A DNA stretch of 64,000 bases from Ardenticatenaceae bacterium (GCA_020634375.1 JACKBX010000004.1:62001-126000); one strand, 5' to 3'; counted from the stretch's first letter, positions 24,881 to 35,800 are shown. The notes: generated by a model not told the origin, from the letters alone. Translations and numbers: made by a program.

Positions 24881-27097
24881 TTAACGTGCCCAGGGGTAAG
24901 TAGAGAGAGGGGTAATGTCGTAATACAATTCAACGATGCGGCGAAAGATGGGGGCCGCTACTTCAGACCCTTGCCCAGCATTTTCGAGCATGACAACGAT
25001 GGCGATTTGTGGCTCTTCAATAACTGTTCCATCGGGCTGGGTGTAGGGCGCCGAAGGAGCATACCCGGCAAACCAGGCGTGATAAAGACGTGGGGGGTCT
25101 TCGGCCGTCCCGGTTTTTCCTGCTAGATGAATGGGCAGACCGACAAATTGGTAAGCGGCCGTTCCTGAATTCTGATCATTCGCAACGTCATACAGGGCAC
25201 TGCGAATGGTATCTAAAACCTCGGCCGTAATCGGCAGTTCACCGCGAAGCTGCGTGGGCCACGTTTCTTCGGGGATGCTGCCTGCCGCACCGATGCGGTC
25301 AATTAGCGTGGGTTGGTATAGGTAGCCGCCATTAGCAATAGCCGCCATCATATCCACAATTTGCAGCGGCGTCACCTGCACGTAGCCCTGACCGATAGCG
25401 ATGTTTACGCTGTCGCCGGTAGACCAGCCTTCGCCAATATTGGCGATCTTCCAGGCAGGGTCAGGGATGAGTCCAGCGGATTCAGGGATTTGGATGCCGG
25501 TTTCTTGCCCCAAGCCAAACTGGCGGGCGGTGGTGGGAATGAGGTTCGGGTCAACCCCATCCAGGTTGTAGCCCACGTCGTAAAAACAGGAGTTGCAGGA
25601 AACAACGATGGCCTGTCGCAATGAGATGTAACCATGCCCGCCATCGCGCCAATCGTACTTGATAAAGGCGTCGCCGAGGCGGTTCCACGTCCCAATAGAA
25701 TTGTAACGGCTGGAGGCAGTGTAAAGCCCACTGTTGAGCGCTGCTGAGAAAGTGACTATCTTGAAAATGGAACCGGCGGGGTAGGCGCCCTGAGCCGCAC
25801 GGTTGAGCAACGGCCGTGCTGGATCACTTAGCACCGCACCCAACTCAACAGCCGCATTAGGCCGTACCGTGTCAAAAATGTTGGGGTTGTATGTAGGGTA
25901 ACTTGCCATCGCGCGAATCGCGCCCGTGTTCACATCCATCACAACCACCGAACCGGCGCTAGCAACAGGATAAGTGGTAATTGCTTCAGCAAGCGCCTGT
26001 TCCACCGCTTGCTGGAAGTCACGATCCAGTGTGGTGTACAGGCTGCGTGATTGCTGTGGCGGCTGCTCCGCCAGCGTGGTGATGAGCTGCCCATTGGGGC
26101 CAACAACCGAGAGGGCACCGCCCCGCTCCCCGTTTAGATAGTCTTCCCCCCACAATTCCAGCCCAGCCAAGCCCACTGTTTCATCGCCGCGAAAACCGGC
26201 GGCGGCATAGTCGGCGGCACGTTCAGCGGGGATGGCTCCGGTATAGCCAATGATATGCGGAGCGGCCCCGCCTTCTGCGTACAGGCGGGTGAGGCGCGTT
26301 TGTGGTGGCGCTAACCCTTTGCCGATGTACGGCTGCAAGGCCGGTGCATTTTCTTGCATCACGGTTTCCGGCACGTCGCCGATGGGCCAGTACCAATCAG
26401 GCTGGGCCGGGGCGTAGATTGCTTTGATTTCTTCTGGGGTTTTGCCCAATACTGGGCTGAGGGCGGCCAACATGCTTTCCTCATCTTCAATTTGGCCGGG
26501 GACAACGCCGAGGCTGATGAGATTGCCCTGGTAAGCCAGGGCAAGGCCGTTTCTATCGTAGATGTTAGCGCGGGCAGGGGTGCGATATTCGAGTACAAGC
26601 CGGTTGCCGCCTGCCAGTTCGGGCAAAATCAACCCTTCGTCCCAAACAATGCCCCAGCGATTCTGACTGTATGCAAGGTGGGCGATGTAGTCGCGGGTGA
26701 TGCTGCCAACGACGGCCGTTTCCCACGTCACGCGCACGCTAAATTCTGCATCCGCCCCATCTTGCAACTGCGAAAGCGGCTGGGCATGGATACTGACAAC
26801 TCGCGCTGTGTCCATTGCCTCAGCATAGCGGGCCACAAAGGATTGGCTGTCCACCAATGCCTGGCTTTGCGGGGAAAGCAGGCTGTACATGCCCAAATAG
26901 TCGAACCCTTCCCAGGCACGGTAAAAGGCGCGGGCGATGCCGCCGGGATCATCCAGGATGGGGGTGCCAGTGGGTTCTGGGGTGGGAACGGCCGTTGCGG
27001 CTGGCGTATCCGTCGCTGCTAAACCGGGCAGATTCACCCCGTTGCAGGCCGTCAAAATCAATAACAGCATCACGAGCCAAAGCAGAATCCGTCTCAT
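24881..27097 (-). CDS. MecA-like class B penicillin-binding protein (lipoprotein-type N-terminus)
   Basis: 738 residues from ATG 27097; an in-frame ATG at 27127 adds ten residues before the hydrophobic segment. It starts with a signal/anchor ending LILTAC, a plausible lipobox. It continues with an NTF2-like MecA_N domain (~50-165), a PBP dimerisation domain, then the transpeptidase: SxxK motif in AGSIFKIV, SxN in SCNSC and KTG in AGKTGTAE. It crosslinks peptidoglycan outside the membrane. The NTF2-like domain is shared with PBP2a-type enzymes but does not by itself prove beta-lactam resistance. It is divergent from the C39-like gene, with ~140 bases between the starts. Confidence 0.9.
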   Translation of the reverse strand: MRRILLWLVMLLLILTACNGVNLPGLAATDTPAATAVPTPEPTGTPILDDPGGIARAFYRAWEGFDYLGMYSLLSPQSQALVDSQSFVARYAEAMDTARVVSIHAQPLSQLQDGADAEFSVRVTWETAVVGSITRDYIAHLAYSQNRWGIVWDEGLILPELAGGNRLVLEYRTPARANIYDRNGLALAYQGNLISLGVVPGQIEDEESMLAALSPVLGKTPEEIKAIYAPAQPDWYWPIGDVPETVMQENAPALQPYIGKGLAPPQTRLTRLYAEGGAAPHIIGYTGAIPAERAADYAAAGFRGDETVGLAGLELWGEDYLNGERGGALSVVGPNGQLITTLAEQPPQQSRSLYTTLDRDFQQAVEQALAEAITTYPVASAGSVVVMDVNTGAIRAMASYPTYNPNIFDTVRPNAAVELGAVLSDPARPLLNRAAQGAYPAGSIFKIVTFSAALNSGLYTASSRYNSIGTWNRLGDAFIKYDWRDGGHGYISLRQAIVVSCNSCFYDVGYNLDGVDPNLIPTTARQFGLGQETGIQIPESAGLIPDPAWKIANIGEGWSTGDSVNIAIGQGYVQVTPLQIVDMMAAIANGGYLYQPTLIDRIGAAGSIPEETWPTQLRGELPITAEVLDTIRSALYDVANDQNSGTAAYQFVGLPIHLAGKTGTAEDPPRLYHAWFAGYAPSAPYTQPDGTVIEEPQIAIVVMLENAGQGSEVAAPIFRRIVELYYDITPLSTYPWAR

Positions 27098-27237
27098 AGA
27101 AAATGGATTATAGCGCAGAGTGGTCACAGAACACGGTTTTTCATCGCTTTATTAGGGCAATTGGGTTTCCAACCATTTGCACACGATTGCCCCACGCCGC
27201 TTGCTGCGGCGAAGCGCGGTTTTGTATACTGGCCTGC

Positions 27238-28602
27238 ATGAGCGGTGATGATACGGGTGATCAAGAAAATGGAACGGGTCGCAGGAAACGGCCGTTCCCC
27301 CTTCTCCTTCTCCTCCTCTTGTTGGGATTGCTGGGTTGGTGGAGTTTGCCCCATCTGATCCGCGCCCTGCCCAGCCCCGTGCGCTACCGATTGCCTGACC
27401 CCCTGTTGGCCCTGGTGACAACGCCCGTGCCCACAGCGCTGCCTGCGCCTACGCGGCTGCGGCCTGCACCAACCATTGTGCTGCCAACACTGGCCCCTTC
27501 GCCAACGCCCACACTGCCGCCTACGTTTACGCCGCCGCCAACAAGCGTGATGGTAACGGCCGTGCCCACTCCCGCCCCATCACACACCCCTTCTCCTACA
27601 CTCACTGCCACGCCATTGCCGCCGACCGTCTTCATCGAAGGCATTGGCAGCGTTCCCCAACACTTCAACAATTGCGGCCCGGCCAATCTGACGCAGGTGC
27701 TCAATTTTTATGGCGTAGATGTGACTCAGCAAGACGTGGCCGCTGCCATTCGCCCGGCGTATGATGACCGCAATGTCTCGCCCTGGGAAATTGTGGCCTA
27801 CGTGCAGCAGCAAACGTCTTTGCAAGCCGCCACGTTTGTTGGTGGCGATCTGCCCCTGTTGCAACGGCTGCTGGCAGCCGGTTTTCCCGTCATTGTTGAG
27901 CAAGGTCTGGTATTGGCCGATGAAGACACGGGCTGGATGGGCCATTACTTGACGCTGTTTGGCTACGATGCGGGGGCGCAGCAGTTTTGGGCACTGGATA
28001 CCTTCCTCGGCCCGTTTGACAGTGTGGGGCGGCGCGAAGATTTTGCGCCATTTGCGCAGTATTGGCGGCATTTCAACAATCGTTTTGTGTTGATTTATCC
28101 AGTGGAAGCAGAAACGGCCGTTCTCTCTCTCCTCGGCCCTGCTTTTGCTGATCCGCTGATCATGTGGCAAACATCGGCGGAGGCGGCGCAAACGGCCATC
28201 ACAACCAGCCCTGCCGATCCCTACGCCTGGTTTAACTTGGGCAGCAGCCTCACCCATTTGGGGCAGCTTACCGGAGAGGCTACCTATTTTGAGCAGGCCG
28301 CTGCCAGTTTTGATGAGGCGCGGCGTATTGGCCTGCCCTGGCGCATGTTGTGGTATCAGTTTGAACCGTATGAGGCGTATTTGCGGAACGGCCGTTACGA
28401 CGACGTTTTCTTGCTCACCGACGCCCTCTTGGCAACAGAAGGGGGGCGTTATGTGGAAGAGAATTTCCTCTATCGTGGTCTGGCTTACCAGATGCAAGGG
28501 GATACCGCACGCGCTCGCAGCGCGTACGCACGCGGCCTGGAAATTAATCCCAGCCACGCTGAACTGCTGGCAGCCCAGGCGATGCTACCCGCAGAGCCGT
28601 AG
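27238..28602 (+). CDS. Membrane-anchored C39-like peptidase with C-terminal TPRs
   Basis: 454 residues from ATG 27238 (MSGDDTG); the upstream in-frame ATG at 27103 would place 45 unlikely residues before the anchor. A hydrophobic anchor lies at ~25-42, then a Pro/Thr-rich linker to ~130. The peptidase_C39-like domain has the Cys in NNCGPANL, His in WMGHYLTLFGYD and Asp in ALDTF. TPR-like repeats form the last ~130 residues (YAWFNLGSSLTHLG, FLYRGLAYQMQGD). The domain probably faces outside; whether it cleaves leader peptides, wall peptides or something else is not visible. No bacteriocin or ABC exporter gene is adjacent. Confidence 0.8.
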   Translation: MSGDDTGDQENGTGRRKRPFPLLLLLLLLGLLGWWSLPHLIRALPSPVRYRLPDPLLALVTTPVPTALPAPTRLRPAPTIVLPTLAPSPTPTLPPTFTPPPTSVMVTAVPTPAPSHTPSPTLTATPLPPTVFIEGIGSVPQHFNNCGPANLTQVLNFYGVDVTQQDVAAAIRPAYDDRNVSPWEIVAYVQQQTSLQAATFVGGDLPLLQRLLAAGFPVIVEQGLVLADEDTGWMGHYLTLFGYDAGAQQFWALDTFLGPFDSVGRREDFAPFAQYWRHFNNRFVLIYPVEAETAVLSLLGPAFADPLIMWQTSAEAAQTAITTSPADPYAWFNLGSSLTHLGQLTGEATYFEQAAASFDEARRIGLPWRMLWYQFEPYEAYLRNGRYDDVFLLTDALLATEGGRYVEENFLYRGLAYQMQGDTARARSAYARGLEINPSHAELLAAQAMLPAEP

Positions 28603-28611
28603 CCCGTTTGG

Positions 28612-29925
28612 TCAGCTTAAACTGGCGACGTTGGCTTTTGTGACTTTTAACGGCCGTTGAAAAAACCACCACTCAACCACAATTGCCGTCACGTAGAAAA
28701 AGGCCACCATGAAGAAAATGGGCACAAAGCCAAACTCGGCAAAACGCACTTGCAGCCAGCCGCTCACCTGTGGCATGATGAACCAGCCAAACTGAAACGA
28801 CAGGCTGTTCAAACTCATGGTCAACGCTTGTGTGCCTTCCGGTACGTGTTCCAGCACAAAGGTTTGATACACGGGATTGCTCAAGTTCATCAACGCCAAA
28901 CGAAAAATGTAAGCGCCAGCGGCAATGAGGAACCACATTCCGGCTAGTGCTGGATTGCTTGGCGCAACCCATGCCCCAATCCCCAGTGCCAACAAAAATG
29001 GAACCGATAACCCTTGTGTCATGATAACGGTGCCGATTTTGCCATATTTATCAGCCATGACTGGCCCGACGAACTGCGCAATCGCCATAGTCAGCCCGCC
29101 AATGGCAAACACGATGGAGATGGTGGGGTCGGGTTTCTCATACACGTTGCGGAAGTAGATGTTCATGAAGGGCTGCATCAGGCCTGCGCCCAAGCCAATG
29201 ATAAGTTGGGGAATGAGAAAGCGAGAAAGAATACGGCCGTGCTGCCATAATTGCACCCAGGGCAGTTCTACAACGCGGTTGCGGTCTGGTTTGGGCATAC
29301 GAATAAACATGAGCGGCCCAATCGAGAGAATGGTGACGATCATCATGCTGCCCAGGGCTAACTGGTAAGAAAGGGTATCTGTAGGAGCTGCTTTGAACCA
29401 GCCGCCCAGCCATGTGGGCAGGATGCCGCCCAGTAAGTTGCCAAAGAAGCCAGAAATCGTCATCAGGCCAAAGTTAAAACTGAAGACCCACTGCCGATCT
29501 TCTTCGGAGGTGTTTGCCATAAGGAAGGGAGCCATTGCTACCTGGCGCACGCTCATGGAGATGCCGGCAATCATACGAAAGGCGATGAGGGTTAGCTGAA
29601 ATGGGAATAAAACCAGGCCAATGAAGGACAACCCGCTGATGACGCCGGTGAGGATCATGATGCTTTTTTGCGAGTATCGCTCGGCTAAATAGGCAGCGGG
29701 TAGGGCCATAGCGATGGTGGCAAAGGATGCGGCCGTTTGCAGTGTGCCGATGAAGGCTTCGTTGTATTGGTCGCCCAAACTGAGGACGTAGAAATTGAAA
29801 AGGAAGCGAAAGACACCGAAGGCCAATCCGGTGATGGCGCTATAAAAGAGAACGAGCTTGGAATTGCGGGTGAATTGTTTGGTTTTTGCCAGATAAAGGG
29901 CGATGCCGCCCGTTTTTTCGTCCAT
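28612..29925 (-). CDS. Major facilitator superfamily transporter
   Basis: 437 residues with about 12 hydrophobic segments. The stretch AYLAERYSQKSIMILTG between TM2 and TM3 matches the MFS A-motif area, and the second half has a related loop (GPVMADKYGKIGTVIM). A single drug or sugar substrate cannot be named from sequence. It is convergent with the C39-like gene; the two stop codons lie 9 bases apart. Confidence 0.88.
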   Translation of the reverse strand: MDEKTGGIALYLAKTKQFTRNSKLVLFYSAITGLAFGVFRFLFNFYVLSLGDQYNEAFIGTLQTAASFATIAMALPAAYLAERYSQKSIMILTGVISGLSFIGLVLFPFQLTLIAFRMIAGISMSVRQVAMAPFLMANTSEEDRQWVFSFNFGLMTISGFFGNLLGGILPTWLGGWFKAAPTDTLSYQLALGSMMIVTILSIGPLMFIRMPKPDRNRVVELPWVQLWQHGRILSRFLIPQLIIGLGAGLMQPFMNIYFRNVYEKPDPTISIVFAIGGLTMAIAQFVGPVMADKYGKIGTVIMTQGLSVPFLLALGIGAWVAPSNPALAGMWFLIAAGAYIFRLALMNLSNPVYQTFVLEHVPEGTQALTMSLNSLSFQFGWFIMPQVSGWLQVRFAEFGFVPIFFMVAFFYVTAIVVEWWFFQRPLKVTKANVASLS

Positions 29926-30021
29926 GTGAACTCCATATCATTAGACAATCATCTAACATAGAGTTTAGCAGGGAACGGCCGTGCTGTCACATGACTTTTG
30001 TCACCTCTTTTCCTTCGCCCA

Positions 30022-30050
30022 AACAAAAAGGCTCCACAAGGGAGCCTTTA
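30022..30050 (-). terminator. Terminator of the type VII secretion operon
   Basis: AAAGGCTCC / GGGAGCCTTT stem (30027-30050), followed on the minus strand by TTTTTGTTTGG. It lies 33 bases after the small WXG100 gene. Confidence 0.75.
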
Positions 30051-30082
30051 CGCTTTCTGGTTTTCGTTTTTTGTTGGCTTGT

Positions 30083-30391
30083 CTATTGTCCTGTTTGGAT
30101 GGTGCGGGATGCGGCCTCTTCGGATAATTCAAACAACTCTTGAATTTGATGCACGGTCATTCCGGCATCATCCAAGGATTCGGCTAATCTTTGTACCGCA
30201 GGCAGAACGACATGCTCCATTTCTGCATAAAATGCCTGGGAGCCAAGACCGATCCACCCCTCTTTTTGCAAATCATGCACCATTTGGCGCAGTCGCTGTA
30301 AGAGAGCAAATATATCGTCGGCCTGGTAACGGAAACGGCCGTTTATTTCCTCAAGTGCATCATAGTCAACTTGCATCGTATCCATCGTCAT
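30083..30391 (-). CDS. WXG100 family protein (small, ESAT-6-like)
   Basis: 102 residues, normal for the family. A helix-turn-helix hairpin is predicted, with the Trp-x-Gly motif in EGWIGLGSQAFYAEM at the turn, flanked by long amphipathic helices. WXG100 proteins are secreted as dimers by type VII systems. The usual C-terminal YxxxD/E signal is not obvious; ELFELSEEA is nearest. In-frame ATGs at 30391 and 30385 are both possible. Last gene of the operon. Confidence 0.88.
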   Translation of the reverse strand: MTMDTMQVDYDALEEINGRFRYQADDIFALLQRLRQMVHDLQKEGWIGLGSQAFYAEMEHVVLPAVQRLAESLDDAGMTVHQIQELFELSEEAASRTIQTGQ

Positions 30392-30421
30392 CTCCGGACA
30401 ATAGAGAAGGATAACCTATTT

Positions 30422-31216
30422 TTACTCGTTCAATGCCTGAAAAAGTTGTTCCGCTTCCGCAGCAGAAACGGGCTGCAAAGAAACGTCGTCACCAGAAGCT
30501 GGCTTTAATATCCACAGGCCGTTTATCCCTTCCAAAACTGTAAATCCATCTGCCTGATTATCTTTGTCTATCTTATGATTGATATGCACAAAGGTTGTAT
30601 TGGCTTTGGGGCTGCTTAATGTTTGGGCAAACTGTTTCTGTGTCTCATCTGCCAGGTCAGTTTGTTGCAAAACAGCCAAAGCACCCTCCATTCCGCTATC
30701 TACAGCTGCATCACGGGCTTGCGTAACTGCTGTTTCTGCTAGTTCACCGGAAGGACAAGGCAACTTTTCCTGAGAATCTAGCTGTAGGATATTGTGGATG
30801 ATATTGGAAACGGCCGTTTTCTCTGCATAAACCGTAAATTGGTGAATGCCACTGGCTGGGCTAGTATGCCCCACTTGTAATTGCTTCGTGAGATGAAAGA
30901 AAAAAGCTATTGCGGCCATCTCCGGCTCACTTCGAGTAATAATCAAACTCGTGTCAGGTACCGTACAGGTAGCAAAAATGGACAACACGACCGGATCGAT
31001 TTGCAATTTTGCATCCTCACCCGGTTTTAAAAAACCCCGTGCAATCAAAGCCCGTTCAGCAACGGTAAAAGCCAACTCCACCTGCTCTTTGGTCAGAGAT
31101 TGAAAAATCCCCCCATCAATACCCAACATCTGCCGCATTCCCATGTGGGCAAGTACAACAAAAACCTCTTCCTGGCTTAAACTAATCGTTAAAAACTTTT
31201 TCTTCTCCATCTTCAT
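30422..31216 (-). CDS. Unknown type VII-locus protein, possible EspG-like chaperone or immunity protein
   Basis: 264 residues from ATG 31216; ATG 31210 has better spacing from GGGAG. No signal peptide. The N-terminal ~100 residues start with helix-rich LTISLSQEEVFVVLAHMG, followed by an alternating beta/helix region. Position between two WXG100 genes and a two-part soluble fold recall EspG, the cytosolic chaperone for ESX substrates, but I see no firm motif. An immunity function for the long WXG100 protein next to it is the main alternative. Confidence 0.6.
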   Translation of the reverse strand: MKMEKKKFLTISLSQEEVFVVLAHMGMRQMLGIDGGIFQSLTKEQVELAFTVAERALIARGFLKPGEDAKLQIDPVVLSIFATCTVPDTSLIITRSEPEMAAIAFFFHLTKQLQVGHTSPASGIHQFTVYAEKTAVSNIIHNILQLDSQEKLPCPSGELAETAVTQARDAAVDSGMEGALAVLQQTDLADETQKQFAQTLSSPKANTTFVHINHKIDKDNQADGFTVLEGINGLWILKPASGDDVSLQPVSAAEAEQLFQALNE

Positions 31217-31265
31217 CTCCCACGAAACGCTGTTTTGTGCAAAAAATCAATCGCCGCCTGAGTCA

Positions 31266-32225
31266 TTAAAACATACTGTCAATACCATCCCAAATGCTGC
31301 CGGCTAAATCACTGCCATCATCAATTAGACCACCACCAAAATCAACTAGCCAATCACCAGCGGCTGCAACGTCAGTTGTAATCCGGCTTGGATCGGCCAC
31401 CCAATTACGCCCTGTATCAAAAATCCCTTCGCTTAGATCCTCAACATAACCACCTAAATCAATCGTATCTAAATTGTTCTGAATCCAGGTTGCGGTTCCA
31501 GAGTAACCCATCGCATCGGCCACAAAAGCAACGCCGTGCCCCCCAAGTTGCACCACATCGCTGCCCAACAAAACCCAGCCCGCACCCGGAATAAATCGGG
31601 TAGCTACCTTGCTCAGGCCAAAGGAAATCACTTCACCAGCTATTGCCCGCGAAGGATCTGTTGTTAAGTCTTCATCGAATAAAATTCCTAACCCCAAAGG
31701 CACACCATCTTTTACCAAATCGCTGCGCAAAATGTGCCCCAACCCATCCATTTTGCCGACCCAGCCCCCTCTGGCATTATCCAGAATATAGGCATTGATG
31801 AATCGGCCAATTGCGCGAAATTGTCTATATGTGAGTAGGTCTGTTAAACGCAAGAACTTATCCGCGCCATTGGGAATGACCTCTTTTATAAATTTGGATG
31901 TGCTAAATCCTTCTTTTGTATCACCCACATCCAGGCTGCCACTAGCTTCTTCTTCTGCCGCCTGAAATAGTTGAATGATTTCTTGGGTCGTTATCTTTCC
32001 AGACTCCAGAGCATCTTGCAGTCGCTTTAATGCCGGGAATAGTTCCGATTCCATTTCTGCAAAAAAAGCATTTGCTCCCTGCCCAGCCCATCCCCCGTTT
32101 TCCAGCACGCTGTAGCGCCCTTGAATTTGTTGTTGCAATCGCTCGGTGTCATCTGCCTGTTGAGTAAAACGGCGAGCAATTTCATCAAGGTCTTCGTAGT
32201 TTACTTGAATGATGTCGTTTGCCAT
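31266..32225 (-). CDS. Long WXG100 protein with C-terminal extension, candidate T7SS effector
   Basis: 319 residues from ATG 32225, which lies behind AGGAGGAAATG; an in-frame ATG at 32264 precedes the ribosome-binding site and is rejected. Residues 1-95 are a WXG100 domain with the motif GGWAGQGANAFFAEM. Residues ~100-319 form a separate region with Gly-rich, hydrophobic-amphipathic stretches (LGLGILFDEDL, FIPGAGWVLLGSDVVQ) of no recognised catalytic family. Its size and layout resemble LXG/WXG-type effectors with a C-terminal active domain. A membrane-active role is conceivable from the hydrophobic part. The gene downstream may encode its chaperone or immunity partner. Confidence 0.75.
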   Translation of the reverse strand: MANDIIQVNYEDLDEIARRFTQQADDTERLQQQIQGRYSVLENGGWAGQGANAFFAEMESELFPALKRLQDALESGKITTQEIIQLFQAAEEEASGSLDVGDTKEGFSTSKFIKEVIPNGADKFLRLTDLLTYRQFRAIGRFINAYILDNARGGWVGKMDGLGHILRSDLVKDGVPLGLGILFDEDLTTDPSRAIAGEVISFGLSKVATRFIPGAGWVLLGSDVVQLGGHGVAFVADAMGYSGTATWIQNNLDTIDLGGYVEDLSEGIFDTGRNWVADPSRITTDVAAAGDWLVDFGGGLIDDGSDLAGSIWDGIDSMF

Positions 32226-32270
32226 CTGGCATTTCCTCCTGATTCGATTTTGCGGTACGCTCAAGCAACT

Positions 32271-32888
32271 TTATTGCAGCGAAAATGTCAGCACAATATT
32301 ACTGCCACCTAATCGGACACGATCCCCTGACTGCAACGGCCGTTTCCCTTGCAACGGTGTATTCTCATAATTCAAAAACGTGGGGTTTGTCGTCGAGAGA
32401 CTTTCGATGAAGTAACGGCCGTTCTCCTCCGTAATCTGTGCATGGCGGCGTGATACCCGGCGGCTCGTTGGCAAATAATCCAGGTTCACCGCCAGCAGTT
32501 TATTCATTGCCGGATTAGAATGCGGGCGACCGATGACCGCAGGCTGCCAATCAATAGGGAATACCCGTCCCGTCATCCCTTCGCGCAGCGCCGCTTTGCG
32601 CGTTTCTGTAACGACAACCCGCCCTGGTGCGCGTGCCGCTTGTGCCCAGCCAAACACCAACTCATCCTGCGCACGAATCCCCTGCGCCGTTAGCGTTTGA
32701 TGGCGTACCAACGGTTTTGCCGCCCCCTTCAAGGAAAGCGCATACGATTGGCGGTTCCCCTGTGCCAACTCCCCAAACTCTTGCAAAATCTCATCAATTA
32801 AATCATCAACCGTCAATGTACGCAGCACCCCAGCACGCTGTCCCACCTCATTAAACACGTCAATGGTTAACTCAATGTAGTCACTCAT
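32271..32888 (-). CDS. YukD-like ubiquitin-fold domain fused to an FHA domain
   Basis: 205 residues. Residues 1-85 have the ubiquitin-like layout seen in YukD/EsaB and the EccD N-terminus (beta-hairpin, helix LIDEILQEFGEL, strands). Residues ~110-205 are an FHA domain with GRPHSN, RRVSRRHAQI and a Thr/Asn loop followed by GKRPLQSGDRVRLG. FHA domains bind phosphothreonine. Both domain types occur in T7SS loci, usually on separate proteins. The gene starts 11 bases after the ATPase stop, so it is co-transcribed with it. It may couple a Ser/Thr kinase signal to secretion; no kinase gene lies in the window. Confidence 0.85.
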   Translation of the reverse strand: MSDYIELTIDVFNEVGQRAGVLRTLTVDDLIDEILQEFGELAQGNRQSYALSLKGAAKPLVRHQTLTAQGIRAQDELVFGWAQAARAPGRVVVTETRKAALREGMTGRVFPIDWQPAVIGRPHSNPAMNKLLAVNLDYLPTSRRVSRRHAQITEENGRYFIESLSTTNPTFLNYENTPLQGKRPLQSGDRVRLGGSNIVLTFSLQ

Positions 32889-32899
32889 TGTCTGCCCCT

Positions 32900-35800
32900 T
32901 TACGATTCATCCGGTGCTTCAATCAGCTTCATTTCCACCGCATTGTTGTACAAATCCGCCGGACTCAATAGATTGACAACTACATCTGGCATCCGACCTT
33001 TTGTCACCAAGAGTTTCTTGAGTTCGTTGAGGTCAATATTATCGGGTACGACTGTGCGCACCGCTGCCCGCCCCTCTGCGGACACTTGGCTGCTGACCGG
33101 AGCCGTCGGCTGACTTTGTGACGCAGGTGTATTGCCATTTGTATCGGAGGAAACGGCCGTTCCCTCCCCCTCTTTCTCATCTGGCTGCCGTGTCCACAAG
33201 GCCTTCTGCCCTGCATACTGCGCTTGCATCGCCTGCACCCACTCGTCTAACGTGGCCTCAATTCGCTCCTCGTCCTCAATGGGCGTGCCAATTTGCAGCA
33301 TACTTGTGCGCCCAGAACGCACTATAAAGCCTCGGCCCACCGGCAGTTCTGCCTGTACCAACCCGCGCGGGATACGGCCGTTCAACAACTGCACCATATC
33401 CGCCGTCTGCCCAATACTAAAACGCGGCCCTTGAATCTGCTTCCGCAGTTCCTCCGGCTTGCGCAAAACATCCGGCGAACCCGCGATCACAAAATGCAGC
33501 CCATCCGTGCCCCGTTCTCGCGCCAGCACCGCCAGCTCTGGCAAAATCGTGCGCAGCCGATTCGCATCATCACTAAAGCTGTCGTAATTATCAATGATCA
33601 CAAAAATCGGCCGTTTCCGTTCACCAGCCTGCGTCAATCGTTGCGCCTCCACCTTCAGATTTTGCACAAATGCATCCAACTGATCATCGCCCGACAACAC
33701 ATCCACCACATGCGGCAAATCCCCCAGCGTCAGCATCCCCCCATACTTATAAAAACGCTGCTGGAAATCCGCCAGCACAATCATGACTTCATCCGGTGTA
33801 TACGACTGCGATAGCGCCAGCACAATACTGCGCAGCGTCGTCGTCTTGCCACTATTCGGCGGCCCCACCACAATACAGTGCGGCCCCTGTCCCGGCATAT
33901 CAAACGCCCATGACTCCAGCGTCAAATCATCGATTCCCAACAATGGACGAATGCGGCGCAGCGCCGGAGTTGCTTGCGGCGGCTCAGGGAGCACATTCGT
34001 TAGCAACACGCGTGTCGCTAGCGTTTCAATTGCAGAAGGCAGCTTGGCTTCAGGAATACTCCCCTTCTTCTCCAACATCTCCTGCACCAAAATTGCCAGC
34101 TTCTGCGTCTCATCAATTTGCTGTACATCGCCTTCCGCGCCCACTGGTAGCGCCGTCTGGAATTCCAATGCCCGCCGTTCCACCTTAATGAAGCCACGCC
34201 CCGGAATATCGTCAATGGCCCGCGCCCCGCGTCCCACAATCCCCGTATACTCGGTCGGATCAGATAGTTTCAGCGCCAGCCGTTCCGTAAAGAGACTATA
34301 CAGCTTACCGCCAAGCGAGTTGGGCAATTCGGCCGTCGTCACAAAATGAATGCCATAAGCCCGCGACTCACGCACCAACGAAATCAGCAGAGGGTACAAG
34401 TTCTCGAAGCTCTCGCGGAATTCCGCGAAGTTATCAATGACTACCAAAATGGCGGGCAGTGCCTTGTCTGGATTGCCAGTGTTGTAACTGTAAAGATTGT
34501 CCGCACCTACATCGCTCAACTGGTTCTTACGCTGAGATAGTTCGCTATCTAGCTTGCGCAGCAGCCGCGTCACCCGTTCCTCTTCATCCGGCGTGATGAT
34601 TGCCCCCACATGCGGCAAATCGCGGAAAACATTCAACTGCCGCCCGCCAAAATCAAGGATATAAACGTGCATTTCCGCTGGAGAATGTGTCGCCGCCAGG
34701 CTGGCAATCAGTGTACGCAAGAAGGTCGTTTTGCCCCATCCCGATGCACCAAACATCACCGTATGCCCACGCCGAAAATCTACTACCAACGGCAATTGCT
34801 CAGAGTGGTATGGGTTGTCAATCAGGCCCACAGGCGCACGCATCGCCTTCTCTTCCCAATCAATACCTGTCCAGGCTCCTTCATCGGTCATCCAGCGTTC
34901 AATGGCCGGGTTCAAAGGTACACTGTATCCCCTGGTCGCATCAGCGCGAGCTTCCAAAATGGTATTCCAGTCTTCCCCCTCTGTCTTTTCCACAATCATC
35001 GCCAGACCTTCCAGATTCAAATAAGAAGCATCCACTGGCGATTGCAGCGTCATATATTCTGGCAAGAAGTCTGGCCATGGCTTACGCTGCGGGAAAGAAT
35101 GCTCCTTCGCCATATCCGCCATCAAGTTAACCATCATCTCGTAGACTTTGGGGAACTCTTCTTCCTCATCTCCCTTGCCTTTGCGCTGCCGATCAAACCA
35201 AATGACGTTGGGTTTTTCCTCTGCTTTCCCTCCACGATAATCGGAACCTGTCCAAGCAATCTGAATCAGTTCGATATTTTCATTACCGACCTGCAAGTAA
35301 CCGCGCCCCGGTACGCCCGTTGGCAGATAGGCGGCATCTGGGCGACGCAGCACCTCGTTACTTTCTTCACGAGTCTCCACACGCAGCGCAATGCGGAACT
35401 TGATATTAGCCCGCATCTGATCAGTTACACCGGTTGGCCGCTGTGCAGCCAAAATCAATGTCACACCCAGAGCACGCCCCAAGCGCGTGATGCTGTTTAA
35501 CTGCGCCTTATACTCTGGGTTCTCGGCAATCATTTCTGCAAATTCGTCAATGAAGACAAACAAGTGTGGGTAGGGTGCAGTGCGCACCATCTCGCCGCCG
35601 CGCACTTCTACAGAACGGCCGAATGGCGGTATATGCAACCCCTGCTCCCTGTAATGCACAATGTGTTTGGAATTCGACTCCACGTTAATCGCTTCACGGC
35701 GGTGAATTTCAGCCATGATCGCCGCAAACATGCGCTCTACCGCCGACCCCTTCAGGTTGGTGACAATATCCACCACATGCGGCAGTTTGCGGAATGGTTC

